Below, piece by piece: positions 34,201 through 46,318 of a stretch of 64,000 nucleotides of DNA. The notes below the pieces were generated by a model, which was given only the letters and a program-made list of their open reading frames with translations, searched no databases and was not told the DNA's origin. The position numbers and the translations under genes are program-made. Origin of the DNA: Ilyonectria destructans. Lineage: Eukaryota > Ascomycota > Sordariomycetes > Hypocreales > Nectriaceae. The first letter of the stretch is position 1. Every line of letters begins with the position of its first letter. The stretch spans positions 1,178,001-1,242,000 of the forward strand of contig JAHEWK010000013.1 in assembly GCA_020740775.1 (NCBI GenBank), written 5' to 3'.

Positions 34201-37200
34201 TCGACGGACGCTGCGTACGCATCACCTGCATTGCGCACATTCAGGGTACAGGGCTCCTACCATGGTTTGGAAGGGGACGCTGGGAGCTGCTGGGTATTGT
34301 TTGTACTGTCGGGGTACCGTAACACCTCACCCCTGCAACGCCGCAGTAGCTGCAGGGTTGGTCTCGACTCTGGCGCCGATAACTCGTTGGTGGACGCTGG
34401 GCTGGTTCTTTGACGGGCTGGGCGTCGACCGCCTTAGATCAGTGAGCAGCCGCCACGTTGGATGCAGGAACTCGGGTCGCCATGCCAGGCCCTGATGCAG
34501 CAGTAGACATTGAACAACAATCATGTCGAGTTGAGCCGGACCACGGGGCAGCGCGCGATGCGTTGCCGGCCGGCTTCTCTACTGCACAGTCTCTCCACAA
34601 AGGGGCGGGCGATTTACGGGCGATTTAGTCGGATCTGGCACTCGAGGCCACATCTCCGTGTCGGCCGGACATGATGACGACCCTGGGGACGAGGGCCAGC
34701 CAAGAGAGGCAGGGGTTTCGACGAGGCCAGTCCCCGCTCGACTTGGCGAACAAGAGTTGGTCCGTGGCCTCGATCTTCGGCTGTGATTGAGACGGAGCGA
34801 GGAAACACTGGCGTGTGTGCTAGGATGGCGGGTGCGGGCAGGCGACCAGGGTCTGCTAATGGCCCACTTGAACCCATCCGAGCACCACTCCACTGACTAC
34901 TGTACATCGAACACTAGGTGCTGGAGCGAGGGTAAGGTACTCTGTAGCTGGTTGCCTGTGATGCCCGAGAGTTGTGCATGTCTTGAAGCCGAGGAACGAG
35001 GAATGCCGACTGTGTTTCTTTACGGCTCCTCTGGCGCAGACATAGCATGACTATGGAATGAATCATGGGTGGTGGCCTCATGAATAGGGCCGTGGTGATG
35101 TTGCACTGAGCACGGGTCACATTTCCGGAGATCCAGAGCTGGTGGCCAGAGCTGGTGGCCAGAGCAGAGAGCTGGTTTGACGTGGTATTACGAGCCTGCA
35201 CCATCGTGAAAAACTCATGCTCTCTTGTGCTGCGACGTCATGCGATGCGTTGCGATGGAGTCAAAACGGACCGAGGACATAAGTGGCCATGGAGACCGAC
35301 CAAGCGCCCGCAGTAAAGCCCAGCATAGAATGCCATTTGACATTAGAGCTTGAAGGTTGCCCACCTACTGTATCATTAAGCAAAATTGTCAGCAACCCAA
35401 GGCTTCCAGGCTGGCTGGGAAACCAACGGAGCTGGCATCGTCTGCTGGGTGATGGAGGTGGCATCCACGATAGGATCATGGGTCCTAGCAGCGGCGGTGG
35501 CCAAGAAACCCCGGAACTCACCAGACGGCGCCAGGGGATGGAGAGGACCACTTGAATCGATACCGTTCGGTGGTTGCAGATCCCCAAGAACACGGAGACC
35601 TGCTAGTCCTGCCGGCCGCCCACTGCCTCCCTGCCTAACGTCGTCGGCGAGGCTCCACCTCACCACGGCGTGAACCATTCAGGGCTCGCTGGCAAGGATA
35701 AGGCCCGCTCGGTGCTCCGCCTAGACTCCGAGCCGGGCCGGTCATGGTGATGGTGGTGTTAGTGCTGGAGCCACACACTCGCCGCCGTAGCTCAGTTGGG
35801 GACTTTGCCGCAATCACCCTCTTTGTCAGAAAGAGCCTTTTCGTTGATAGACGGGAGAGATTGCCCAATGGATATCTGAGACATGTGCTAGCCTTTCGAA
35901 TTATTGCCTTTGAGGCTTTTGGAAGGGGGGTCATACGATGAAGCTGCGGCTCGAACGGGTGCGATGGAGAGAAAACGTGCAGGTCGTAGCCGAGGACTAG
36001 TGTCCCGGCGGTGACGTACTCCGGACAGCTGGATGTATCTGGGAGTGAGCAATGACATGTGTCTGTAGTCGGTAAGTGTGTGTGAATGCCCATCTCGAGG
36101 GCAATGAAGGAGTGTAGCAGGAGTCGATGACTCGAATGCCGGAATGGTCGTGGAACTCTCAACGTGCTGAAACATTGGCGTCCTGTTTTGCCCGCAGACC
36201 AGTCGGGATTCGCAACACCGCAAGGAACATTTTCCTGTGCTGCATTGCCATGTCAAGTCTGGCAGATTGGTACTTACTACCTTATCGCTGGTAGCACCCT
36301 GTCTGTAGGTCTTGGATGTTCAGCCCGCTGTCTCTTCCGTCGGCTGGCTGCTCCAGGCTCCATGACCCTGGCTCGGTCTGCACAAGCAGAGTCAAAAGAA
36401 TACCACGGCAGAGTCACGGATATGGCGAGTTACAGCCGTGACGGAAAGACGGTGGCGTCGGTTGGGCCAAATTCGGCATCTTGTGTCGGCGAACGCCTTG
36501 CTGTTTCTTTGGGGACTTAGCATGAGGGTGGCACCCGTGGTAGTTAGCTGTGTTTTTCGTGGCCTCCGTGCGTCTCGGGACGGATTTCGACCGGTCTGCA
36601 ATGGGTTGGCGGCTTCAGGCGTGCGTTGGTGTTGTTGTTGGGCGGTGTTGGTAGTGTCTTTGACAGCTGAGAATGGGCCAGAATGGGCCAAGCTGGGCGT
36701 ACTGGGCGTCGCTGGGCTTGGCTTGGCTTGTATGTGGCGTGGAAGGCGCAGAGGCGAGACCGGCGGGGACCGGAGGCAGGGCTTGCGCAGCTGCATGCGC
36801 GTGGGAAGGCAGGAGCCACCAGCGCCAACACCCAGCAGGAGCAGCCACCATGGACGGCGCATTACCATTGGCCGGAAGGCGCACGGTAGCACTATCGCCA
36901 AACACCATTGCTAATACAGACAATAGGCAATCGATTCCAACGCGAAAGCACTCGATAGGAGGAACGCGACAAAAAAGCAAACAAAGAGACCGGAGATACG
37001 GGTGTCAGCTTGCGCGAGAGGACCGAAATTGCCGGATTCTGATCGACAAGGCGAAACTATCTAGCTTCTAGTGGTCTCGCTTTGTCACCCGCAGCTGCAT
37101 CCAGGCTAAACTGTGTCCAGCGGGAGAGAGTCAGGGTCGAACTTTAACTGTTCTTTCACGGCGTCAATCCGTCAATCAATTGTCCATGGCAAAGATTACG

Positions 37201-37874
37201 ACGATTACCGTACATATCTGTTGTCGGCCGCCGTCACATCATATCTTTAATCATCTCAACGCACGCCCCCTGGACCAGGAACGGCAATCTATCAATCAGG
37301 AGGCGACCGGGATCCCGCCCGTGCTAGGAATTGCACTGTAACTTTACGTCGGGCTGAGCGATTGTCTCAGGGCCCACGATCCAGGCACGCGAGCAACACA
37401 CGGCACCAAGCGAGCCGGACAAAGCCGAACGAAAAGGGCGGCCTGGAGTAGAAATGCAAAAGGCGCATGCTGGGAGTCAACGAGACACGCGTGTGATGAG
37501 CACGAACAATTTCCTCTTTGGAGACACGTTGGAACGGGCGCCGATGAGCGTGTTCCCAACTTGTTGGTTCCTCACTGGAACACGTCCAATCCTCGACCTG
37601 TAGCAGGGAGTCTCCACAGCCAGATCTCACCATCTCTCTGCCCCAGGTCCTCGCCAAGCCCAAGGCCAAGCCCACGTTCAGGGCCAGTGCCCAAAAAGCA
37701 AAAATCCTGCCTACCAGCGTCGCATATCTTATCGCCATGACTGGCATCGCAGGGCCCAGCCAAGCCACCGAACCCAACGGGAGCGATTATGGTGAGTCGA
37801 GGTGGGAAAAAGCAATTCGGTGGATCCCCGTTTGTCTATTCGTCCATGGTGTCCCTTGGTGTCCTATCCTGGCA

Positions 37875-37893
37875 ATCCATCCATCCATCCATC
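37875..37893. repeat. (ATCC)n microsatellite
   Basis: About five ATCC units lie in non-coding DNA of the gene-poor region. No function is assigned. Confidence 0.85.
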
Positions 37894-39425
37894 TGTCCAT
37901 CCGCCTATGACTTTGGGAGCGCGTTGTGCCCCTGCACAGTACGACCCTCCGATGTGTGTACCATGTATTGATTGATTACTTTGTGATTCTGCGAGGAGCA
38001 TGGAACATGGGGCATCCATCGGGCATGGATGGCATGGCCAAGGCATGGCATGGGCAGGGTTGTGCGGGAGTACAATGTACGGTATCTCCTGCAGCGAGAT
38101 GGAGCACAAATCCGAGAGGCACAGGCACTGCTCTGTGTATAAGCTGGACGACCTCCAGCGTTGCAGCTTTGACCGGAGGGCACAGTTTCACACACGGTAC
38201 TTCGTACTAACCTGGAAGGGAACCAGGCGCTGAGACAGGGATCCGTCAGCGCCCGTTTCCACTCTCACGAATCACACTCGGAGCCTGACTCCTGGCCGCC
38301 CCCCAATTGCGTCAGCTCTGGCAGCCAACGTCGCCGCGATGATCGATTTCCCGCAAGGTACAGAACCAGGAAACGGTTGGTATTACGCCCGCTAGGCTGT
38401 GGCAATCAGAGCTGGAGCCCAAACTGCATCGCCAAGGGTGCGAGTCCTGCCGAGGGTTGCAGTTTATTGCCGACCGGCTAGGTTGGTTGCTGTACTCGGG
38501 ACCGGCTCAACCCTTGTGTTGGTTCTCGTTATCATCTCACAAAACCAGGAGGCACAAAGTGTAGTCGCTATAATGTAATGCCTGGTACTATTATCTCTCT
38601 GCATATTTGCCTCTTATCTGTGTTTTTGTTGTCTCCCATCATCTCGAGACAACTGTACAATCAGTCAACATTTTGGGTGGCGAGTGGATTCCAGATAGGT
38701 GTAGGTGTGTCGAATCGATGGAGGTATTTACAGTGCGTTTGGGCCGCATATAACACAGTGTCCGTGCGCCCACATGTCCCCACTTCACCCTCCTTCTGGC
38801 GCCATGTTTTCCCATTCCGACGCTCACCCTCTTGCCCACACACACACATTTCTGGCTCCCACACACCACAACACAAGATGCACACGCCCATTTTTACCCA
38901 CACCACCACCACCATCCGTCCCGCCCATCGCCGGCCATCCCCAGCAGAAAAAAGCTCCAGTCAATCAGCTCGCCGCCTGGTACTCTGCTCGACGCTCCAG
39001 CACTGTAAGGTACCACCGGCGAGTACCCACCGCAGCCAGACCACACCAACAGGCCCTACAGAGAGAAGGCCACCAGTCTACCAGGACGACCCCTCCCCCC
39101 CTGTTGCTCGATCCCTCTTCTGTCTGCGCTGTCGGCCGTGAACGAACGAACGAACGCTCTCTGGCTCACTCGCTCCGCTCCCACACCACGCCCGCCGCCG
39201 TCTCCACCTCCGTACATCACCGACCGGGAACCCAGCCCACCAGCTAAATCCCCCCCAAAAAACACACGACCTCGCTCTTTACCTTTCTCCACTCCCTCGA
39301 CCCAGTCGCTATCTCATCTTCTCGTTCTTCTTCAACCTCCTTCACTTCTTTGATTACTCTTGCCACCGTCACCTCCCTTCCGTTTGGTGTCCTCCCTCAA
39401 CACTCGACTCGTTCTGCTCGCAACA

Positions 39426-39437
39426 ATGGCACTATAG
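39426..39437 (+). promoter_or_regulatory. three-codon uORF with strong context, kinase leader
   Basis: ATG GCA CTA TAG has A at -3 and G at +4, the best fungal context. It ends 115 nt before the main kinase ATG, inside a CT-rich leader-like stretch. It would reduce or condition kinase translation unless it is removed by an undetected 5' UTR intron. Confidence 0.55.
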
Positions 39438-39552
39438 ACTCTCCGTCACCACTGTCGTGACTCTTCCTTTCCTCAGGCCCGCCTCTGCGAGCCCGACTTC
39501 TTCCGTCCACTATGTCGATTCGACCGACGACACCATCACGAATTCATTCATC

Positions 39553-42500
39553 ATGGATCCCTCACAGCATCACCAGCATCACCACCCCCGAACCCACCAC
39601 AAGTCGCTGTCACAGCAGCAGTCGTCGTCGTCCCTCTCGATGACGGCTCGGCCCACTCCGCCGCTGTACACGCACCTCCCCCCTTCCGCCTCCATGCCTT
39701 TGAGGACCGCGAACAGCACTCCCATGTCTTCTCCAGGCCTCTTCAGCCCTTCGGGCTCTCGACAAAACCTGTACACTTCCGTTTCCGAGTGCAACACCCC
39801 AATCAACCTGGGCGGTAGCCCTCTTCTGCACCCGTTGCAGATGCATAGAGTTAGAGAGTAAGTTTCCTATATGATAATTCCCTTCAAACTTTCTCGTGCC
39901 TTTCATCTACCCTCGTGGGGGAGGCGACGAGGCTTGCTTGTACAACGCTAACGCCAGCCTCAGAACCCACAAGGCTCTCATTGACTCAGACACCACTACC
40001 GGCCGGAAAACCATCAACCAGTATCAAGTGATTGAGGAGATTGGCCGAGGCATGCACGGAAAGGTCAAGCTGGCTCGAAACATGGAGACCGGCGAGAACG
40101 TGGCCATCAAGATCATTCCTCGATTTTCTAAGAAACGACGACTCGGTAGGGTCACCGCCAAGTCCCCGCAGGACAAGACCAAGAAGGAAATCGCCATTCT
40201 CAAGAAGATCCGACATGAAAACGTCGTCGCCCTCCTCGAAGTTATCGACGATCCGGAACTTAAGAAGATCTACATGGTTCTCGAGCACGTCGAACTTGGT
40301 GAAGTGGTCTGGCGCAAGAAGGGTCTCCCACATATCTGCCAATTCGAACGGAGACGCATCGAGCGCGAGATGCGAGGCGAGCCTCAGACTCCCGAAGAGC
40401 AAAAGTACGAGGAGATTCTCAACCACCGACAGGCACTCAAGAACCTGAAGCGGGCTAGGATGGCTCAGAACTACAACCCCCAGACAGATCATTGGAGCGC
40501 CGAGCATGGTACCGACGAGCCCAGCAGCAGCCTGGGCAGCCAGTCTCGCATACCCTCTCGGGAAGATTTCGCCTTCAGCGACGAAATGCCATCTCGCCCT
40601 GTTTCGCGTCAGACCTCCCGCGCTGAGTCGATGGGCCACTCACGGTCTCGGTCTGCCATCTCATCTACCCGAGCAGTCGATGACGACGAGGCCATCGACT
40701 GGGAAGACGATTTCGAGACCCCTGGTCCTCTCCGATCGAACCAGTCCTCGAGCATCGCCCTGGACGGAACCATGTACGGTGCCTACTATGAGGATGGCTT
40801 CCGAGGCCGCTCGCCCAGTATGGCCGACTCTATCATCTCCCACATGTCCTCCATCGACTTCAACCCGCAACAACAGCACGACCCGTTCTCCGATGATTTC
40901 TCGTACGTTCCCTGCTTCACGTTTACGCAGGCGCGGTCCACGTTCCAAGACACCGTTTTGGGATTGGAGTATCTGCACTACCAGGGCGTTGTGCATCGAG
41001 ATATTAAGCCTGCAAACCTTCTCTGGAGTAAAGAACACCGAGTCAAGATATCCGACTTTGGCGTCTCCTACTTTGGCCGACCCATTCGCGATTACGATTT
41101 CGAGACGGTCTCGGAGTCGGAGGCCAGGGATTTCGATGATGACCTCGAGCTTGCTAAGACAGTTGGAACTCCTGCGTTCTTCGCCCCGGAACTGTGTTAC
41201 ACCGACATCGACCAAGAGCAGCCCAGGGTGTCTGAGCAAATTGATGTCTGGTCTCTGGGAGTAACACTGTACTGCCTGATCTACGCCCGCATCCCTTTCC
41301 TTGCCGAGGATGAATTCCAGATGTTCCGCAAGATTGCCACCGAGGACGTGTACATCCCTCGCCGCCGTCTCAAGCCTGTTCACCCTTCGACCTCACCAAC
41401 GGTCACGTCTCTCTACAAGCGACAGAACATTGCCCCGTACCGAGACGACAACGATCTTGACTATGAGGAGGTTGATAACCTGTTGGTTGACTTGCTCCGC
41501 CAGATGCTCACGAAGAACCCCGAGAAGCGAATCCGACTACGAGACATCAAGCGACACCCCTGGGTTGTCCAGAACCTCGAGAACCCAATTGGGTGGCTCG
41601 ACGACACCGATCCCGCGAGACCTTCATCCGGTCGCAGGATCCAGGTCGACGAGAGAGAAATGTCCTCTGCCGTCGTTCCACTCACCTTTCTTGAGCGAGC
41701 CCGTTCGGTTGTTAAGAAGGCCGTGGGCAAGGTCATGCACCCCCTGGTGGAGCGCAGCGACAGCAGGACACGGCATCGAGCTACCAGCAGTGCCGCCAGC
41801 GAGGCCGGTGATAGTATGTATAACAACGTACCGCCCACGCCTCATCAGAATTTTCGTGACCAACGCCGCAAAAGCCTCCGCCCCGACGATTACTTTTCAA
41901 CCGCCATCCGCGAGGCTGGCTCGACTTCGGAACATCCCCTCTCCATCAGCCAGACAGCCAGCACGCAGCCGGGATCAGTAGTCTACGACCCACTTGCGAC
42001 AGTGTTGCCGTCCGTCGACACACCCCGAGGACATTCGCATGCCCAAAGCGAGACGACTGAGTCACCTTACGACGCTGAAAGGTCCAATTCTCCTGCGTCT
42101 CTCTGGCCGTTTCATCGACACACCCACAGCCATGGCCACAACCTCGGCCTTGGGAGGGCAACCAACAACTGGCTGCATCTCGCGCCCGCCTTGCCCGTCT
42201 CACGGACAACCCCCACAACTCCTAGCTTTTCCCCGCAGATGGATGGCTTAGAGGAGATCAGAAGCGAGACGGCCCGCAAGGCCCGCGACATGGGATCGGG
42301 AATGGACGAGAGCTCTCGAGCACGCTCCGTGGACCGCGGGCTCTTTGCCAGCTCGGACAAGCGAGCCGAGCCCCAGGTGGCACTGAGCACTGCAGTCGCC
42401 CCCGGCAAACCTTCTCGTTACAACCGGCCTATCCGATCCGTCGATCTCGGCCGGGGCATGCCGGAACAAGTACTGGGATCTCCACTCGCCTTGTCTCTCA

Positions 42501-43366
42501 AGTCGGCCGCTGGGTACCAGCATAGCCAAGCACACTCCGATCCCAACTTCCTCATCCGACCGCTTCCTGTGATTGACGGCAGGCCACCGACCGCTCACCG
42601 TGTCGACATCACCCCTTTATCACTTGAGAACTACATGCACAAGGCCACCGATCCCATCGCCATCCCATGCCCGCCCTCGCCAGATACAGAGGAATGGGAG
42701 CGAAACCAAAGCACCCCATCACGGGGAGATACCATGCCAACAACCAAGTCGTCAAGCACCGAGTCGATGGCGGGCTTTGGGACGCCCCTGACTAGCCCTA
42801 GTGAGCTGACAAGCCCAATCTCGGCGTTGCCCTCGACAGCGAGCACGTCGGAGCGGATGCTTGCTTTCCAGTCAGACCCATCCCTACCAGCGTTGCTCAG
42901 CGGTGCCAGCTCCGTGTCTGCAGACATGGAAGCCGAGCTGCTCTGCAAGCCAGGGGTCGTCAGTGCCCACCCATCGCTCCTCGAAACCACAGACTCTCTT
43001 ACACCTCCTGCCATGAACAAGGAGCCATCCTCTGGCTTCCCTATCGACCAGGTGTTTGTGAACCCTCCTGCCATGGATAGTGGCCCATTGGCTCTGCACC
43101 TGGAAGGGAGCGGCTCTCGGGACTCAGTGACAAGCACCCCTGTGGCTAGACCTGTCGAGGATGACGACGATGATGATGGCAGTGACGATGGAATTCTGCT
43201 AATGGCAAAGGCGAAGAAGAAGCCAATGCCACCCCCGGCCTCCATCTCACGCCCTCCAGCCTTTTCTGCGCGGCGGCGCGATACCAATATTAGCATTGCG
43301 AGCACGGAGACGGCCAAGAAGATTCCCGTACACTACGACGAGGGGACGTCGCACTACGAACAATGA
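39553..43366 (+). CDS. SNF1-activating / CaMKK-type Ser/Thr kinase (Ssp1/Sak1-like)
   Basis: Predicted upstream kinase of SNF1/AMPK (family knowledge: yeast Sak1/Tos3/Elm1, fission yeast Ssp1, animal CaMKK/LKB1). The protein is 1235 aa from exons 39553-39857 and 39964-43366; the 106-bp intron has GTAAGT, a GCTAAC branch and CTCAG. The N terminus is His/Gln/Ser-rich. The kinase domain starts near 121 (YQVIEEIGRGMHGKVKLA) with VAIK near 150, a basic b3-aC insert, EIAILKKIRHENVVALLEV, YMVLEHV, HRDIKPAN near 445, DFG near 465, the APE motif near 507 and HPWV near 637. About 200 Ser/Asp-rich residues (about 215-415) interrupt the domain between the hinge and the catalytic loop. The C-terminal 590 residues are Ser/Pro-rich. 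The start follows a uORF. Orthology to one yeast paralogue is not resolved. Confidence 0.9.
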
Positions 43367-44273
43367 TACCCTACCCCACTCATGAGATTTTACTCGTTTT
43401 TATTCATACACTACTGTCAGACATCAGACCAGCGATGAAGGACTTTTTATTGGGCCAATTTGCATTTGTGCCACTGTTTTGGAAACATCATGGGAGCATC
43501 AGGCCAACGCGGTTGTGTCTGCAATCGCATCAGAACTGTGCGTGTTATTACTAGACTATCGTTTCTGGAGGAATTACCTCTGATTTCTTTCTTATTTGGG
43601 TGGTTTAATCGCTAGCGGATGTCATGGACGGGTTCGGGATGTCTTCCAACGGAGATGACGGCGATGAATGGATGAGGGAATGAGATGACGATGGGATTAT
43701 GAGAGCTAGGTTGCGTTATGGAGATTGGTCTGGGTTGGCGAACGGGTCGAACAGCAGACCTTGGGCATCAAATCGCTAGGAATGGAAGCCAGGAGCCCGT
43801 GTACATGACGGATTTCATACAAAGGATTACAAAGACTGCTTGAGCATGGACAGCATTACCACCGAGACACCATGGGGTTTAACTGGGTTGGGAGGCTATC
43901 TGTGCACACGAAAATGTCACTATTCACCGTTTCAAAGCTAAGAGCGGACAGCTGTATTTGTTGCTTGTGGGATAGCTAGCGCCAAGGAGAGCGCGGCAAT
44001 GGGAGCATTTGCATAGGAATTGGAGGAGCAGCGTTGTTTTGTCTTCTTGTGTAATATGGCAGCAAGGATAGGCGGGCGATATGAGCTAGTTGATGATGAA
44101 TCAATGGATCGGTGTGACATATGACCGTGAATGGTGACGCCGAGTTCAATGACCCCCGAGGTATGTGTTGTTGATACTTCTACAGGCCGTAGCCATGCAC
44201 CTATTATTCCGACGTGGTTATTACCCAGGTGCCTATCTAGCAAGTCGTACATCTATCGTACACAACAAATCGA
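43367..44273. other. convergent 3' flanks of kinase and ALG2
   Basis: The 0.9 kb between convergent genes holds both 3' UTRs. The weak minus-strand frame near 43940-44250 is not protein-like. No RNA gene was seen. Confidence 0.5.
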
Positions 44274-45773
44274 CTATTTAGAAACCGAAGTTGCCCCTCG
44301 CGAATAAACACTAGAGATGACTAGACCCAGAGTAAAAAAGGTGACAAGAGCGGCGGCATTGACAATGGTGTTGAAGATTGACAGAGAACGCTTCTGTCCT
44401 ACAATGTCATTGATAATGGTGTCGAATCGGGCAGCCATGTGGTCCCGGCCAAAAAGGCTTCGTACTCGCGTCGCACCGCTGTCCCCCATGCGGGCCAGCT
44501 CAGCATCAGACATGGCAAGGGCCCGCTGAATGGCGTCCGACCAGGCGGACACGTCGTCGGGGGAGCGCAACCAGCCAGTTTTGTCGTCGCGGATGGTCTC
44601 GACGGGACCGCCTGAGTTGGCGGCCAGGACGGGGGTGCGGGCGAGCATGGCCTCGAGGGGCACGATGCCAAAGTGCTCGTTCGCGGGGGTATATACGAGC
44701 ACGCGGGCGGAGCGGAGGAGTGTGGCCTTGAGAGAGTTGGGGATGGAGAGGAGGAAGAGGACAGGGACGGAGGCCGGGGCGGAGAGGGCGGTGATGAGCG
44801 TTTTGGCGGTGGTGTGCTCCAGGTTGAGCGAGGAGGCGAGTTCTTGGAGCTCGTTGTGGTATTGGACATTCTCGGAGACGCGGTGATCGTAGCCACCTGG
44901 GATGTCAGCTTGGTATCGTGAGTTGAGGAGAGAGTCATACCTGCGAGGACGAGTCGTACTCCCTTGCGCTGGTCCTGGGGAATAGCAGCAAAGGCCTTGA
45001 TGGCTAGAGCAATGTCCTTCTTTCTCTCGAAGCGGTTGATGCTGAGGATGAGCTTCTCGTCCTTGAATACATTCTCATCTAGTGTGATTTCGTCCTCCTT
45101 GGGCTCGATATCAACGCAGGGATAGACGACCTTTGTCTCGACATTGTTCTTCAGCCCAGGCAAAGCGCGGGCGACGATACCCTTTGTAAACTCGGAGTTG
45201 ACGGCGACGGCTTGCGCGAAGCTCATGCTCCACTGCTCGATCCAGTCGAAGGGCACGCGGTAGAGGCGCTTGAGGGCCGACTCGCGGCCGCGGGCGAGCA
45301 GCAGGTCGGGGAAGTGGCAGTAGAAGAGGATGGGCTGCGCGGGAAAGAGGTAGCGCAGCAGAGGCAGGCCGGCAGAGAGCTGATCGACGACGAAGGCGCG
45401 GGGTTGCAGGACGCTCAGTTCACCGGAGATGGTGATGTGGACGATGAGGTGGATGTGGCGGAGGATGGCGCAGAGGATGGTGAGGCGGGAGAGAATCGAC
45501 ATGGGGATGAGCCAGTGGCCGCGGACTCGGACGTCGAGGGTGCCTATCGAAGTCAGCCAAGGAGCTGCGTAAAGGGGAAGAGACGGTACCATCGCGACAT
45601 TCGTCAAAGCAGTGCTTCGGATCGCAGTGGTTGGTATAGATGACGACCCGACGGCCGCGGTTCTGCAGGCCGACAGCGGCGTCGACGACGAGCCGCTCAG
45701 CGCCGCCGATGCCGAGGTCGGGGTGGAAGAAGACGATGGCGCCCTGGCCGTTGTCTTGCTTGCCGTCAGGCAT
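44274..45773 (-). CDS. ALG2: ALG2, alpha-1,3/1,6-mannosyltransferase
   Basis: Adds the second and third mannoses to the dolichol-linked oligosaccharide on the cytosolic face of the ER (family knowledge). The protein is 469 aa from exons 45590-45773, 44941-45543 and 44274-44896. Introns of 46 bp (45544-45589) and 44 bp (44897-44940) have GTACCG/GATAG and GTATGA/CCCAG ends. The GT4 fold is evident: FFHPDLGIGGAERLVVDAAV at the start, FYCHFPDLLLARGR in the first domain, SINRFERKKDIALAIKAF, then NEHFGIVPLEAM, which contains the EX7E catalytic motif at about 334-342, and the downstream NSGGPVETI. A C-terminal hydrophobic segment (VNAAALVTFFTLGLVISSVY) matches the ALG2 membrane anchor. Divergent from the enoyl-CoA gene. 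Confidence 0.93.
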
Positions 45774-46318
45774 CGTGAGCGAGTCGTGTTTGCGCCTCTG
45801 GTGGGGTGGTGCGGTGGTGGTGGGATGAGGCCGAGTTGGAGATTGTGGGGGTGCAGTTGAAGCTGCCAGATATTAGAGAGCTTGCAGCAGTGAGGAAGGC
45901 GCAACTCCCAGCGTGGGGCAGGCGGAAGGAGCGCGTTGACTGGTGGGGGTGTGGTACGTACCTTTCCCCAGAGTCTGACGTCGTTGGCGTCACATGCAAG
46001 GAACACCATGGCTCTACTCTACAATGAAGCAAATACAAACAAGAAGACAGTATAGAATAAACCGTTACTCGCCTGTTGATAACCACGCCAATCTCTGGCT
46101 ACATACACACACGGCCGTTGCTGGCCAGCCGCCGAGGCACCCTCTCGCAAGTCCGGTAGTTGTCATTCCGGGGCTCCTCGGTAGCAGCCATGAGCCGAGG
46201 CGCTGCGTGAGACTGAGACCTCACTCCTCGGACCCATAATCTCATCATCTTCAACCCCCCATCTTCCAATATCTCTTCCTCCACCTTTTCTCCCCAGATC
46301 TCATCGCGCGCTTCCAAA
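45774..46318. promoter_or_regulatory. divergent promoter region, ALG2 / enoyl-CoA gene
   Basis: This 545-bp region separates two divergent genes and must carry both promoters. The stretch before 46319 is CT-rich (about 46240-46310), as is usual for a 5' leader here. No specific site is assigned. Confidence 0.5.

Larger units (their letters stand above)
31288..39552. other. 8.3-kb gene-poor region between lipoate ligase and kinase
   Basis: No frame here combines an ATG, protein-like composition and splice support. Seen: an imperfect 13-bp tandem (CAGAGCTGGTGGC) around 35140-35170, GGGCCA/GGGC-type repeats near 36665-36715, an (ATCC)n run at 37875-37893, CATGG-rich repeats near 38005-38055, GAACx4 at 39138-39153, and a long CT-rich stretch (about 39230-39480) that looks like the kinase leader. 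No transposase or reverse-transcriptase frame was found. Confidence 0.5.

Noticed and set aside
35775..35850. tRNA-like GCCGTAGCTCAGTTGG
   Set aside because: It resembles a tRNA A box, but there is no matching B box, anticodon stem or acceptor pairing nearby.
39457..39552. Upstream extension of the kinase frame
   Set aside because: The frame is open but begins at GTG; the ATG at 39553 has good context and is the first ATG of the frame.
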